From Flavobacterium sp. TR2 (lineage in GTDB: Bacteria > Bacteroidota > Bacteroidia > Flavobacteriales > Flavobacteriaceae): 64,000 nucleotides of DNA. Each line of letters starts with the position of its first letter. Within the stretch, counting starts at the first letter, position 1. Location: positions 868,001-932,000 of the forward strand of contig NZ_CP104307.1 in NCBI RefSeq assembly GCF_025252405.1, in the 5' to 3' direction. A model generated the notes under the pieces. The model saw only the letters and a program-made list of their open reading frames with translations, searched no databases and was not told the origin of the DNA. Positions 25,977-34,971 of this stretch are shown here, piece by piece. The position numbers were made by a program, and so were the translations under genes.

Positions 25977-26711
25977 ATGCGAACATTTGTTATAGGTGAC
26001 ATTCATGGCGGATTACTTGCACTTGAACAAGTGCTTGCAAGAGCTGAAGTTACTACCGAAGATACTCTAATTTTTTTGGGCGATTATGTTGACGGCTGGA
26101 GCCAGTCTGTTGAAGTAATCGACTATTTGATTGATTTAAAAACCAAACAAAACATTATCTGCATAAGAGGAAATCACGACCAGCTTGCTTTGGACTGGCT
26201 AGAAAATAGACATGATGATTTTGACGAAGAAATGTGGTACAAACATGGCGGAAAAGCGACTGTTGAAGGTTATGCCAAAATTTCTGAAGAGAAAAAAAGA
26301 GCCCATATCGAATTTCTGGAAAATCTTCAGGATTATTACCTTGACGATCAGAACCGTTTGTTTGTTCACGCTGGTTTCACCAATTTAAGCGGCGTAAAAT
26401 GGGAATATTTTTCGAAGCTATTCTACTGGGATAGAACACTTTGGGAAACAGCTCTTTCATTAGACCCAAAATTAAAAGAAGACGACTTACACTATCCTAA
26501 AAGATTTACCGTTTATAAAGAAGTTTATATTGGCCACACCCCAGTTACCCGAATTGGCGAAACGGTTCCTGTAAATAAAGCTTGTGTCTGGAATGTTGAT
26601 ACTGGCGCCGCATTTAGAGGTCCGCTTACGATTTTAGACGTCGACACTAAGGAATACTGGCAGAGTGAGCCATTGAACGAACTCTATTTTAACGAAAAAG
26701 GTAGGAATTAA
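25977..26711 (+). CDS. Metallophosphoesterase, serine/threonine phosphatase-like (PrpA/ApaH type)
   Basis: The 244-residue cytoplasmic protein carries the calcineurin-like metal motifs in order: GDIHGGL, GDYVDGWSQS, IRGNHD (binuclear metal and substrate residues), then LFVHAGF and YIGHTPV. Family members dephosphorylate phosphoproteins or hydrolyse diadenosine tetraphosphate; sequence alone does not decide. It is transcribed alone, divergent from dinB, and is followed by the beta-barrel gene 51 nt later. Confidence 0.9.
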   Translation: MRTFVIGDIHGGLLALEQVLARAEVTTEDTLIFLGDYVDGWSQSVEVIDYLIDLKTKQNIICIRGNHDQLALDWLENRHDDFDEEMWYKHGGKATVEGYAKISEEKKRAHIEFLENLQDYYLDDQNRLFVHAGFTNLSGVKWEYFSKLFYWDRTLWETALSLDPKLKEDDLHYPKRFTVYKEVYIGHTPVTRIGETVPVNKACVWNVDTGAAFRGPLTILDVDTKEYWQSEPLNELYFNEKGRN

Positions 26712-26724
26712 TTTATTTAAAAGT

Positions 26725-26732
26725 TACATTTG
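26725..26732 (+). promoter_or_regulatory. -7 promoter element TACATTTG
   Basis: TAnnTTTG match in the gap before the beta-barrel gene, 30 nt ahead of its ATG; suggests that gene has its own promoter. Confidence 0.5.
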
Positions 26733-26761
26733 CTGCCGAAATAATTAATATTTAAATTTTT

Positions 26762-27289
26762 ATGAAAAAGGTTATTACACTCTTGTTTTTAGTAACATTC
26801 GGATTTGTTAATGCTCAAGAAGCTTTCACAGGAAAGGGAGATATTAAAGTAAACGTAGGAGCTAATTTGCAAGATGGTGGTTCTGGAATTCAAGGTTCTG
26901 TTGATTTTGGGTTAGGAGAAAATTTCTCTTTTGGTTTTGTTGCTAATTATATCTTAGGATTTGATAATTTTAATGGTTACTACCACGGCAGCAACAATCT
27001 TTATCACGATGTTGAGCCAGATTTCTCAGATCGTTTTGATGCAAAAGCAAGAATCAATGCTAACTTATCTAGTGTAATTGGTGTGAAAGAATTAGACGTT
27101 TACCCTGGATTAAGCTTAGGTTTGCATAATTTCGGAGGACACGTAGGAGGTCGTTATTTCTTTACTGAAGGATTTGGTGTTTTCACAGAAATCGGATTTC
27201 CAATTGCTAAATACGGTTCAAACAACGATCCCTTTTATCATTTAAACAATCAGGCTACTTTTAGTTTAGGAGCTTCGTTTAATTTATAG
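26762..27289 (+). CDS. Small outer-membrane beta-barrel-like protein (DUF6646-like)
   Basis: The 175-residue protein has a signal peptide (MKKVITLLFLVTFGFVNAQ) and a mature part of alternating strands rich in Gly and aromatic residues (KGDIKVNVGANLQDGGSGIQGSVDFGL, GLGENFSFGFVANYILGF, FGGHVGGRYFFTEGFGVFTEIGFPIAKYG), ending in Leu-Gly-Ala-Ser-Phe-Asn-Leu. This is an eight-stranded barrel pattern of outer-membrane proteins. I associate it with family DUF6646 from memory. Role unknown, probably envelope structural. Confidence 0.75.
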   Translation: MKKVITLLFLVTFGFVNAQEAFTGKGDIKVNVGANLQDGGSGIQGSVDFGLGENFSFGFVANYILGFDNFNGYYHGSNNLYHDVEPDFSDRFDAKARINANLSSVIGVKELDVYPGLSLGLHNFGGHVGGRYFFTEGFGVFTEIGFPIAKYGSNNDPFYHLNNQATFSLGASFNL

Positions 27290-27302
27290 TTTTTTAAAGA
27301 TG

Positions 27303-27342
27303 CTAAGCTTCTAAGGCGCTAAGTTTCTGAGATGCTAAGCTT
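27303..27342. repeat. Array of five exact 8-nt units, CTAAGNNN
   Basis: Units start at 27303, 27311, 27319, 27327 and 27335; four read CTAAG and one CTGAG, each followed by three variable bases. It lies between a stop codon and the terminator. The clearest of the phased-word arrays in the window. Confidence 0.85.
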
Positions 27343-27356
27343 TTACTTAAAAAGAA

Positions 27357-27386
27357 AAAAACCGCTTTTGGCGGTTTTTCTTTTTT
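27357..27386. terminator. Terminator between convergent genes
   Basis: AAAAACCGC (27357-27365) pairs with GCGGTTTTT (27371-27379), with T-rich sequence on the plus side and A-rich sequence before it, so it can work for both the barrel gene and the M4 protease. Confidence 0.85.
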
Positions 27387-27400
27387 ATAATATTTTGTTT

Positions 27401-30190
27401 TTATTTTTTAGCGAATTTCTTAACGATTCTTTTTGCGCCGTTGTCTAATTCTATAACGTAAATCCCCTTATTTAAAGCACTTACATCAATTGGACTTTCT
27501 GAAAGTTCACCTTTACTAATTTGCTGTCCTAAAATATTTGTAATTCTAAATGTATATCCTTTACTGTTTACAAATGACACATTTAGCTCATTTGCAACAG
27601 GATTTGGATATAATGCAAACTCCGGATTTTCATTAGTGTCTGCCAATCCCGATTCCGCAACAATTTCTTCATTCGCAACTGTTCCTGAAGCTGTTATGTT
27701 TATAGAATAATCTTCGACTTGCCCATAAGAAAAACTTTCGCAAGATGTTGGAATTCCATTATATTTCATAGAAACTCTAAGTCTTGTTGTTCCAAGCGCT
27801 GCCGTTGCCGGAATTGTAATAGTTCCTGATGCTGAAGCTGCTGTTGATGTTGCTTTTGTCCAAACCGTTTCACCAGAATCTGCAAAATCACCATCTTGAT
27901 TATAATCTATAAACACAGCATATCCTTCACTGTAAACTGTAGATGTCCAACTCGGTGTGATCGTAATGGTATATGCAGTTCCTCTTGCTGCATTTGTCGA
28001 AATTGAAGTATAATTTTCATAACCTGCTGTTCCCGCAGATGTGTTATTGATTGTTCCAAATACAACTTTACCAATTTTTTCGTCTGCTGTGCTATTTCCC
28101 TGAGATGTACAATATGTTAACGCGGCAGAAGTAGTTGTAACATTTACTGTGTTACTCGCTACCGAAACATTTCCTGCGGCATCTTTAGCTTTGACAGTAA
28201 AACTATAAGCCGTTAATGCTGTCAAACCAGTTACGGTATAACTTGTTGTTGTAGACGAACCTTTTAATGTGGTTCCTTGGTAAATATCATACCCTGTAAC
28301 AGCTACATTATCTGTTGATGCTGTCCATGATAAGTTAGTCGTTGTGCCAGTAGTGCCAGAAGCCGCAAGATTTGTTGGAGCTGTAGGCGCAACAGTATCA
28401 TTAGACCCTACATAAGCAGCACCAATGCCTACTGCATAAAATGCATTGGTAGTCGCTATCACTTCAGCCGAACCTGCGCCATACAAATCTATTGCAGATT
28501 GTATTCCTGATGTTCTTGCATTTGCATAAGTCGAATTTGCGGTTAAATACACACTCTCTAAACGAAAGGCAATTTTTGCTGCTTTATCGATAGTTATACC
28601 AGTCACGTTATAGGCGTTTCCAATATCATTTGTTCCTGATTTACCAACTGATAAAATGTAAAACCAATGATTTAGAACTCCTGAATTGGTATGAACGCCA
28701 CAATAATCGTTGCTGCTAGTTGGTGTACAGCTTTGGCTCACCCAATTGGTTCCTCCATAAGTATCTGGCTGCCCTTCTGATTTTGGATTACTCATAGAAC
28801 GTAAAGCGAGATGTCCTGTTCTTCTTTCGATATCTTCTCCCACTAACCATGTTGATTTTGTTGGCGCAGCACGATATTCGATACAAGCTCCCCAAATGTC
28901 CGAGAAACCTTCATTCATTGCTCCCGATTCTTTTTGATAAGCAAGATTTGCTGTATAAGTACAAACTGCATGACCTATTTCGTGGCCGGCAACATCTATA
29001 GAAGTCAAGATATCAAATCCGCCAGTTCCAGTTCCGTCACCATACGTCATAACGCTTCCGTTCCAGAATGCATTATTATTATTTGGATATCCAGCGGCCA
29101 CTAAGTTGTAGTGAACATAACTTTTAATTTTTGCTCCGGCATTGTCATAACTGTTTCTTCCATGAACAGCAGACCAATAATCGTATGTCATTTCAGCCCC
29201 CCAATGCGCATCTAATGCTCCATTATCTTTATTCGTATTATTATACTCAGCAGCTGTCCAATTATTGTCAGCATCTGTAAAATTGGTTGTTGGGTAAGTT
29301 GCTGTTCTGGCAGAATTATAGGTTTGAATTCCATTTCCTCGAGTTCCATCAGATAAAATATAAGAAGATCCACTTAAAGTAGTCTGAATGGTCTGAGTTC
29401 CGCTATAGCGTGTCGCTGCATTTGCTGAAACAATTGCTGCTTTTGCATTAAATGTTTCCTTTTGATTTGCTTTGGCAGATTTCAATTTCGCTCCGTGACT
29501 ATATTCTCCAAGGTGCTTTATGGTCGCATTATAAAACAATACTTTTCCATTTTCAGCATCAATGTAGAGATCACCTCTGCTTAACGGATTTGTAGCATAG
29601 ATATCAAACTTATAAGCCAATCGAACTTTATCTGATTTTCTATCCTCGCCTTGTTCTTCCATATCTGGCAATAAAACCAATTCCCCTTTTGGTTTTTCAT
29701 AATCCATTGCAGCGGCATCTTCAGGCTTTTCCCACAAGTATTCTTTTGCTCCCGTGTAAGCAATCGCTTGAGCAAATGCATCTTGACTTGATAATTTTGG
29801 AGTAGTTTTTACATTTTTAAAAGCATAAAACTCACCATTCATAGAAACTAATTTGCCTTCTTTAGAATGTAATGAATAATTGGCAAATTCTACTTTTATT
29901 CCCTGTTCGTACAGCTGAAACTTTTCATGGATAAACCCCTCTCTGTCTGATTCGGTTTTAACTTTCAAAAAAGTCTGGTTATCTTTTAATCCCAGCTGCT
30001 CTTTAAAAACAGTATTAAAATCTGTTCCCTTGTAGGTAGATTTATCACTAAAAGTGATTAGACTTGGTTGTCCATTTTCTGATAAATTTTTCTGGCTTAT
30101 CCGCTTGTCTGTATTTTGAGCAAGTACAGGAGCTGAAAATGTAAGAATAATAACGGCTGAAGCCATAATTTTGGGTAATTTTCTTTCCAT
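27401..30190 (-). CDS. Secreted M4 (thermolysin-like) metalloprotease with T9SS sorting domain
   Basis: The 929-residue preproprotein has a signal peptide (about 1-24), an FTP/PepSY-type propeptide (about 50-215), and an M4 catalytic domain with zinc ligands in [18 protein letters not shown] and the downstream glutamate in [13 protein letters not shown] fibronectin type III domain ([12 protein letters not shown]...GYDIYQG), a GEVED-type beta domain ([19 protein letters not shown]...[11 protein letters not shown]) and a type A C-terminal sorting tail ([16 protein letters not shown]...[18 protein letters not shown]) follow. It is therefore exported through the type IX system and probably cell-surface attached or released, degrading proteins outside the cell. 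A single-gene unit with a long AT-rich upstream region. Confidence 0.94.
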   Translation of the reverse strand: MERKLPKIMASAVIILTFSAPVLAQNTDKRISQKNLSENGQPSLITFSDKSTYKGTDFNTVFKEQLGLKDNQTFLKVKTESDREGFIHEKFQLYEQGIKVEFANYSLHSKEGKLVSMNGEFYAFKNVKTTPKLSSQDAFAQAIAYTGAKEYLWEKPEDAAAMDYEKPKGELVLLPDMEEQGEDRKSDKVRLAYKFDIYATNPLSRGDLYIDAENGKVLFYNATIKHLGEYSHGAKLKSAKANQKETFNAKAAIVSANAATRYSGTQTIQTTLSGSSYILSDGTRGNGIQTYNSARTATYPTTNFTDADNNWTAAEYNNTNKDNGALDAHWGAEMTYDYWSAVHGRNSYDNAGAKIKSYVHYNLVAAGYPNNNNAFWNGSVMTYGDGTGTGGFDILTSIDVAGHEIGHAVCTYTANLAYQKESGAMNEGFSDIWGACIEYRAAPTKSTWLVGEDIERRTGHLALRSMSNPKSEGQPDTYGGTNWVSQSCTPTSSNDYCGVHTNSGVLNHWFYILSVGKSGTNDIGNAYNVTGITIDKAAKIAFRLESVYLTANSTYANARTSGIQSAIDLYGAGSAEVIATTNAFYAVGIGAAYVGSNDTVAPTAPTNLAASGTTGTTTNLSWTASTDNVAVTGYDIYQGTTLKGSSTTTSYTVTGLTALTAYSFTVKAKDAAGNVSVASNTVNVTTTSAALTYCTSQGNSTADEKIGKVVFGTINNTSAGTAGYENYTSISTNAARGTAYTITITPSWTSTVYSEGYAVFIDYNQDGDFADSGETVWTKATSTAASASGTITIPATAALGTTRLRVSMKYNGIPTSCESFSYGQVEDYSINITASGTVANEEIVAESGLADTNENPEFALYPNPVANELNVSFVNSKGYTFRITNILGQQISKGELSESPIDVSALNKGIYVIELDNGAKRIVKKFAKK

Positions 30191-30559
30191 AATAATGTGG
30201 TATTTAAATTTTGGTTAAATGGATTACAAACAAAATATTTAATGTAAGTAAATACTTTATTTTGATGTAAAAATATTTTATTTATGTTATATAATCGATT
30301 AAATATGCCGTTAATCGATAAAATGCAACATTTTTTACATTAATTCCATTTTTATTTAACAAACCATAATAATCTCGTAATAAAAAGGCTCAAAAAATAA
30401 TTATTCAATTGACTTATAACTACTTATACTTAAAAAACACTTTAAATCTTATATAATCTGTCAAAACCAACAGCTAGAAATCCTTTAATTAATTCCTACA
30501 AAAAAAGCCAGCTCTTTTAAAAGCTGGCCTTTGTCATTTTTTAAGAAAAAAAATATTTT
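30191..30559. other. 369-nt AT-rich gap upstream of the M4 protease
   Basis: No gene is visible. It holds the protease leader and promoter region. A 9-bp inverted repeat, ATCGATTAA (30294-30302) and TTAATCGAT (30311-30319), with an 8-nt spacer lies about 105 nt before the protease start and could be an operator. The scoB terminator lies at the other end (30500-30528). I see no exact TAnnTTTG element in the proximal leader. Confidence 0.5.
30500..30528 (-). terminator. Terminator of scoAB
   Basis: GCCAGCT (30507-30513) pairs with AGCTGGC (30522-30528); read on the minus strand, the stem is followed by a T-run. It lies 32 nt after the scoB stop. Confidence 0.85.
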
Positions 30560-31216
30560 TTAGCTGATATTCATTTCAGGAATTTCGCCTTCAATAATCA
30601 AATCTGCTTCGGTTGAGGCAATGATATGCTCGACTGAGACGCCTGGCGCTCGTTCTAAGAGCTTAAAACCTTTTTCAGTCACTTCGAGAACCGCAAGCTC
30701 TGTTACGACCTTTTTAACGCATCCTACACCCGTTAATGGCAAAGTGCATCTTTTTAAGATTTTAGATTCTCCTGCTTTGTTTACGTGCATCATGGCAACG
30801 ATGATATTTTCGGCCGAAGCCACCAAATCCATTGCGCCTCCCATTCCTTTTACCATTTTACCGGGAATTTTCCAATTGGCAATATCTCCGTTTTCTGAAA
30901 CTTCCATTGCTCCCAAAATAGTTAAATCTACTTTCTGGCTTCTGATCATTCCAAAACTAAATGCCGAGTCGAAGAAACTGGCCCCCGGAAGCGTCGTAAT
31001 GGTTTGTTTCCCTGCGTTGATAACATCTGCATCTTCTTCTCCTTCAAAAGGAAATGGTCCCATTCCTAGAACTCCGTTTTCACTCTGAAATTCTACTGCA
31101 ATATCTTCTCTAACATAATTTGCCACCAAAGTTGGAATTCCAATACCTAGATTGACAAAATATCGGTCTTTTACTTCTTTTGCAATTCGTTTTGCTATAT
31201 CTTCTTTTGTTAACAT
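30560..31216 (-). CDS. scoB: 3-oxoacid (succinyl-CoA:acetoacetate) CoA-transferase, subunit B
   Basis: The 218-residue beta subunit contains the catalytic glutamate motif in FQSENGVLGMGPFP, plus NLGIGIPTLVANYV, INAGKQTITTLPGASFFDSAFSFGMIR and the glycine-rich GGAMDLV. With ScoA it transfers CoA from succinyl-CoA to acetoacetate, for ketone-body or leucine breakdown. It is the second gene of a two-gene minus-strand unit with scoA, separated by a 93-nt spacer that contains complementary octamer repeats. Confidence 0.93.
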   Translation of the reverse strand: MLTKEDIAKRIAKEVKDRYFVNLGIGIPTLVANYVREDIAVEFQSENGVLGMGPFPFEGEEDADVINAGKQTITTLPGASFFDSAFSFGMIRSQKVDLTILGAMEVSENGDIANWKIPGKMVKGMGGAMDLVASAENIIVAMMHVNKAGESKILKRCTLPLTGVGCVKKVVTELAVLEVTEKGFKLLERAPGVSVEHIIASTEADLIIEGEIPEMNIS

Positions 31217-31231
31217 ATTTCTTAATGTGTC

Positions 31232-31316
31232 AATTAGGAAATTAGATAATTAGATAATGCCATACTTGCGCAATCTAAATAATTATCTAATTATCGCATT
31301 TCTAATTATCTAATTT
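31232..31316. repeat. Complementary AATTAGAT octamer arrays between scoA and scoB
   Basis: Left units start at 31232, 31240, 31248 and 31256 (AATTAGGA, AATTAGAT twice, AATGCCAT). Right units of AATTATCT type lie at 31281, 31289 and 31304. The 16-bp arms 31239-31254 and 31301-31316 are perfectly complementary; the right arm overlaps the scoA stop codon. The mRNA between the two cistrons can form a long AU-rich hairpin. Confidence 0.8.
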
Positions 31317-32014
31317 GCTCTTTGTCTCACGGTACGCTGCTCAATTCGCTTCTCAAATTTTTCTCCTTGAAAAATACGCTGCACCATGATTCCCGGAATA
31401 TGAATCTGATTTGGATCTAAAGCACCAACTGGAACTAATTCTTCCACCTCTGCAATGGTGATTTTTCCAGCTCCTGCCATACAAGCATTGAAGTTTCTAG
31501 CAGTTCCTTTAAAAATGAGATTTCCGGCTTCGTCACCTTTCCAAGCTTTTACGATTGCAAAATCGGCTTTGAAAGCTTCTTCCATGATGTGCATTTTTCC
31601 ATTGAATTCGCGTGCTTCTTTTCCCTCGGCAACTTCTGTTCCGTAACCAGCTGGTGTAAAGAATGCTGGAATTCCAGCCTGAGCCGCACGACAGCGCTCT
31701 GCAAGAGTTCCTTGTGGGGTCAGCTCCACTTCCAATTCTCCAGAAAGCATTTGGCGTTCAAACTCTGCATTTTCTCCAACATAAGAAGAAATCATTTTTT
31801 TGATCTGCTTTTTCTGAAGCAATAATCCCAAGCCAAAATCATCGACCCCTGCATTATTAGAAATACAAGTTAAATCTGAAATTGTCGTGTTTACCAAAGC
31901 TGCAATTGTATTTTCAGGAATACCGCACAATCCGAAACCGCCAAACATGATGGTCATGCCACTTTTAATTCCTTCAATAGCTTCCTGAACGCTATTAACT
32001 TTTTTTGTTATCAT
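31310..32014 (-). CDS. scoA: 3-oxoacid CoA-transferase, subunit A
   Basis: The 234-residue alpha subunit has the CoA-transferase family I signature [22 protein letters not shown] near residue 20 and [45 protein letters not shown]. It pairs with ScoB to form the active heterodimer. It is the promoter-proximal gene of the unit. The 166-nt gap to the PBP gene contains the PBP terminator. Confidence 0.93.
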   Translation of the reverse strand: MITKKVNSVQEAIEGIKSGMTIMFGGFGLCGIPENTIAALVNTTISDLTCISNNAGVDDFGLGLLLQKKQIKKMISSYVGENAEFERQMLSGELEVELTPQGTLAERCRAAQAGIPAFFTPAGYGTEVAEGKEAREFNGKMHIMEEAFKADFAIVKAWKGDEAGNLIFKGTARNFNACMAGAGKITIAEVEELVPVGALDPNQIHIPGIMVQRIFQGEKFEKRIEQRTVRQRAN

Positions 32015-32099
32015 AACAAACTATCTTTATTGCTGAATATTTTTGATAAAAATAAGATTTTTAGATTGAATTATAACGATTTCGTAAAAATAAAACCAA

Positions 32100-32150
32100 A
32101 ATAAAAATCCCTTTACTTCTCTTCCAAAAAGAGTTGTAAAGGGATTGAAA
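32100..32150 (-). terminator. Terminator of the ricT-gldH-PBP unit
   Basis: AATCCCTTTAC (32106-32116) pairs with GTAAAGGGATT (32136-32146), with an inner CTCTT/AAGAG pairing. On the minus strand the stem is followed by TTTTTAT. Confidence 0.85.
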
Positions 32151-32180
32151 TATAATCAGATATCTTTTATTGCAACAATG

Positions 32181-34481
32181 TTACAATTCAAATTCATCGG
32201 TATTTTGTTCGGTTTGAGTGGTATCTTTTACCACTGCCGGTCTAGTATAACAGTCTACTTTTATTGAAAGGTTTGCCGGGCGCTCAAATTCAGATTTTGA
32301 AATCTGAAGATCTTTATCGGCATAACATTTTTTCATATAATAACCCCAAACTGGCAAAGCTGCTGTAGCTCCTTGTCCGTAAGTCAAACTTTTGAAACGA
32401 GCCGAACGATCTTCGCATCCAACCCAAACTCCGGTAACTAAGTTAGGAACCATTCCCATGAACCAACCATCAGATTGATTTTGCGTTGTACCTGTTTTAC
32501 CAGCAATAGGATTTGTAAACATATACGGATAACCAGTCCAACGATTATCTCCGCTTCCTCCGCCTTGCGTACGCAAACGCACACCAGAACCGCTTTCTGT
32601 AACCCCTTGAAGCAATTTAATCACCGCAAAAGCAATATCTTTATTTAAAACATCATGAGACTCTGGAATTGGCTCATAAATCACCTCACCGCTTTTGTTT
32701 TCAATTCTGCTTAAAAACTGTGGTTTCACATAAACTCCTTGATTGGCAAATGTACTATATGCCGCAACCATGTCTTCAACTGTAATATCTACCGCTCCTA
32801 ACGCAATTGAAGGCTGTACCGGAATTTCTGTTTTAACTCCTAATTTTTTAGTCAGTTCTACAACTGCTTCTGGACTTGTTCTGTCGATTAATTTAGCCGA
32901 AACGGTATTGATAGAAGCTGCCAAAGCCTGCTTTAAAGTTACCATTCCGCGGTATCTGTAATCTGAGTTTCTTGGCTCCCAGTCTTCTGTTACGTGGTGG
33001 CGTCCTTTATGAATCATAAAAGGCCCATCTAGAATAGAATCGCAAGGAGACATATTCAGCTCTTCGATTGCGGTTGCATAAACGAAAGGTTTGAAAGTAG
33101 ATCCTACTTGTCTAGCTCCCTGCCCTACGTGATCGTATTGGAAATATTTATAGTTAATTCCACCAACCCAAGCTTTAATCGCTCCTGTTTGAGGCTCCAT
33201 TGACATTAAACCAGATTGCAGAAAGTGTTTATAATAACGAATAGAATCTAACGGAGTCATTACAGTATCTCTTTCTCCTTTCCAAGTGAAGACACGCATT
33301 TTTGTTTTTACTTTGAATGAAGCGATAATATCGTCTTCGCTTTTATCCATTTCTTTCATTTGAGCCCAACGAACAGAATTTTTCATTGCCTGCATCATGA
33401 TTCTGTCTGTCTCAGCTTGTGTGATATTTACGAAAGGAGCGTTTTTATTATTTTTTTGATCAATAAAAAACTGCTGTTGAAGGTTTTGCATATGCGCCGC
33501 AACAGCTTCTTCAGCATAAGTTTGCATTCTAGAATCTATCGTAGTATAAATCTTAAGACCGTCTTTGTAAATATCGTAGTCAGACCCGTCAGGTTTTTTA
33601 TTTTCAGCAACCCATTTTTTCATGTAATCACGAAGATACTCTCTAAAGTAAGTTGCAATACCTTCACGGTGGCTTTCCAGTTTAAATTTTAATGTGATAG
33701 GCAGCGCTTGAAGTCTTTCTTTCTCTGCTTCTGAAATCATTTTTGCTTTTGCCATTTGAGACAAAACCACGTTACGACGGTTTTTTACGCCTTCTGGGTT
33801 TCTTACCGGGTTGTATAAACCTGAGTTTTTGAACATTCCCACCAAAATAGCCGATTCGTCTACGGTAAGGTCTTTGGGATCTTTAGAAAAATACGTTTGG
33901 GCCGCCGAGCTTACTCCAACAGAATAATTTCCAAAATCATAGACGTTGCAATACATCGCTAAGATTTCATTTTTTGTATATTGTCTTTCTAGACGAATGG
34001 CAATAATCCATTCTTTTATTTTTTGCACGATTCTAAAAGGCAGAAACTTAGATCCTTCTCCGTGAAACAGCTGTTTTGCAAGCTGTTGTGTTAATGTACT
34101 CGCTCCTCCATTTGTTCCTAAGCTAAAAACCGCTCTTAAAGTTCCGCGACCGTCAATTCCTGAATGTTCGTAGAAACGGGCATCTTCAGTTGCAACAAGC
34201 GCTTCGACTAGATTTTTAGGCAAATCAGAATATTTAAGCTGAGATCTGTTGGTTTTAAAATATTTACCCAACACCACTCCGTCAGAAGAAATAATTTCTG
34301 TGGCAAGGTTTGAATCTGGATTTTCTAAATCTTCAAATGAAGGCATAGATCCAAATAAACCCCAAGAAGCAAATAAAAAGAAGGCCAAAACTCCTAAAAG
34401 AGAGTATGCAAAAACCCTCCAGAATTTCTTTTTATAGTAATTAATATCCTTGTTTGATTGATTGTTTTTTTTAGCAGCCAT
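32181..34481 (-). CDS. mrcA: Class A penicillin-binding protein 1A (transglycosylase/transpeptidase)
   Basis: The 766-residue protein has a short cytoplasmic N-terminus, one membrane anchor (VFAYSLLGVLAFFLFASWGLF), a GT51 glycosyltransferase domain (VATEDARFYEHSGIDGRGTLRA, GGASTLTQQLAKQLF) and a transpeptidase domain with SxxK in VGSTFKPFVYA, SxN in ASINTVSAKL and KTG in IAGKTGTTQNQSDGW. It polymerises and crosslinks peptidoglycan in the periplasm. It starts 10 nt after gldH and is in the same unit as ricT and gldH, an arrangement I recall as conserved in Bacteroidota. Confidence 0.95.
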   Translation of the reverse strand: MAAKKNNQSNKDINYYKKKFWRVFAYSLLGVLAFFLFASWGLFGSMPSFEDLENPDSNLATEIISSDGVVLGKYFKTNRSQLKYSDLPKNLVEALVATEDARFYEHSGIDGRGTLRAVFSLGTNGGASTLTQQLAKQLFHGEGSKFLPFRIVQKIKEWIIAIRLERQYTKNEILAMYCNVYDFGNYSVGVSSAAQTYFSKDPKDLTVDESAILVGMFKNSGLYNPVRNPEGVKNRRNVVLSQMAKAKMISEAEKERLQALPITLKFKLESHREGIATYFREYLRDYMKKWVAENKKPDGSDYDIYKDGLKIYTTIDSRMQTYAEEAVAAHMQNLQQQFFIDQKNNKNAPFVNITQAETDRIMMQAMKNSVRWAQMKEMDKSEDDIIASFKVKTKMRVFTWKGERDTVMTPLDSIRYYKHFLQSGLMSMEPQTGAIKAWVGGINYKYFQYDHVGQGARQVGSTFKPFVYATAIEELNMSPCDSILDGPFMIHKGRHHVTEDWEPRNSDYRYRGMVTLKQALAASINTVSAKLIDRTSPEAVVELTKKLGVKTEIPVQPSIALGAVDITVEDMVAAYSTFANQGVYVKPQFLSRIENKSGEVIYEPIPESHDVLNKDIAFAVIKLLQGVTESGSGVRLRTQGGGSGDNRWTGYPYMFTNPIAGKTGTTQNQSDGWFMGMVPNLVTGVWVGCEDRSARFKSLTYGQGATAALPVWGYYMKKCYADKDLQISKSEFERPANLSIKVDCYTRPAVVKDTTQTEQNTDEFEL

Positions 34482-34491
34482 AACTATTTTT

Positions 34492-34971
34492 CTAATCTTT
34501 TTGTTCTATTCTAAAACCAACGTCTGTAATTCCTTGTAAAGCTTCTACACCAGGTATTTTGCCTGATTGTCTAACGGCCTGTTTGATGTGAACTTTGTAT
34601 TTTCCTCTAAACTTCACATCTTCTTTGTAATAAAGCTTACTTTCTTTAATATCAGAAAATCCATTTCCTAACAATGTTCCGTCTGGCTCCGCCATTTGGT
34701 ATTCTAAGGTATCCACTTTTGTAAATCCGTTTGGCATTTCCATTGAAACGATCAAAAACAAATTATTAAACGGATAATTGTTGTTGTCTCGTATGTTGAC
34801 AAAAAGATTGTACTTTTTTGTAGAATCTAAAACTGGCAGATCAAAGCTTACAATGCTGTCTTTGTGCCAAGCACTTCCAACAGATTTGTATTCGTCAAAT
34901 ACCCTTTTTTTATCACAAGAAAAAAGAAGTATTGCCGCCAAAAGAAGAATTCCGCTATTTTTTATTCTCAT
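34492..34971 (-). CDS. gldH: Gliding motility lipoprotein GldH
   Basis: The 159-residue lipoprotein (lipobox LLFSCDKK, Cys19) matches GldH: FDEYKSVGSAWHKDSIVSFDLPVLDSTKKYNLFVNIRDNNNYPFNNLFLIVSMEMPNG and KVHIKQAVRQSGKIPGVEALQGITDVGFRIEQ. GldH is required for flavobacterial gliding; other Gld proteins make up the motor and the type IX secretion machine that powers surface adhesins. Its start overlaps the end of ricT by 17 nt, so the two are translationally coupled. Its presence, with the T9SS-tailed protease at 27401-30190, indicates a gliding or T9SS-competent organism. Confidence 0.93.
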   Translation of the reverse strand: MRIKNSGILLLAAILLFSCDKKRVFDEYKSVGSAWHKDSIVSFDLPVLDSTKKYNLFVNIRDNNNYPFNNLFLIVSMEMPNGFTKVDTLEYQMAEPDGTLLGNGFSDIKESKLYYKEDVKFRGKYKVHIKQAVRQSGKIPGVEALQGITDVGFRIEQKD

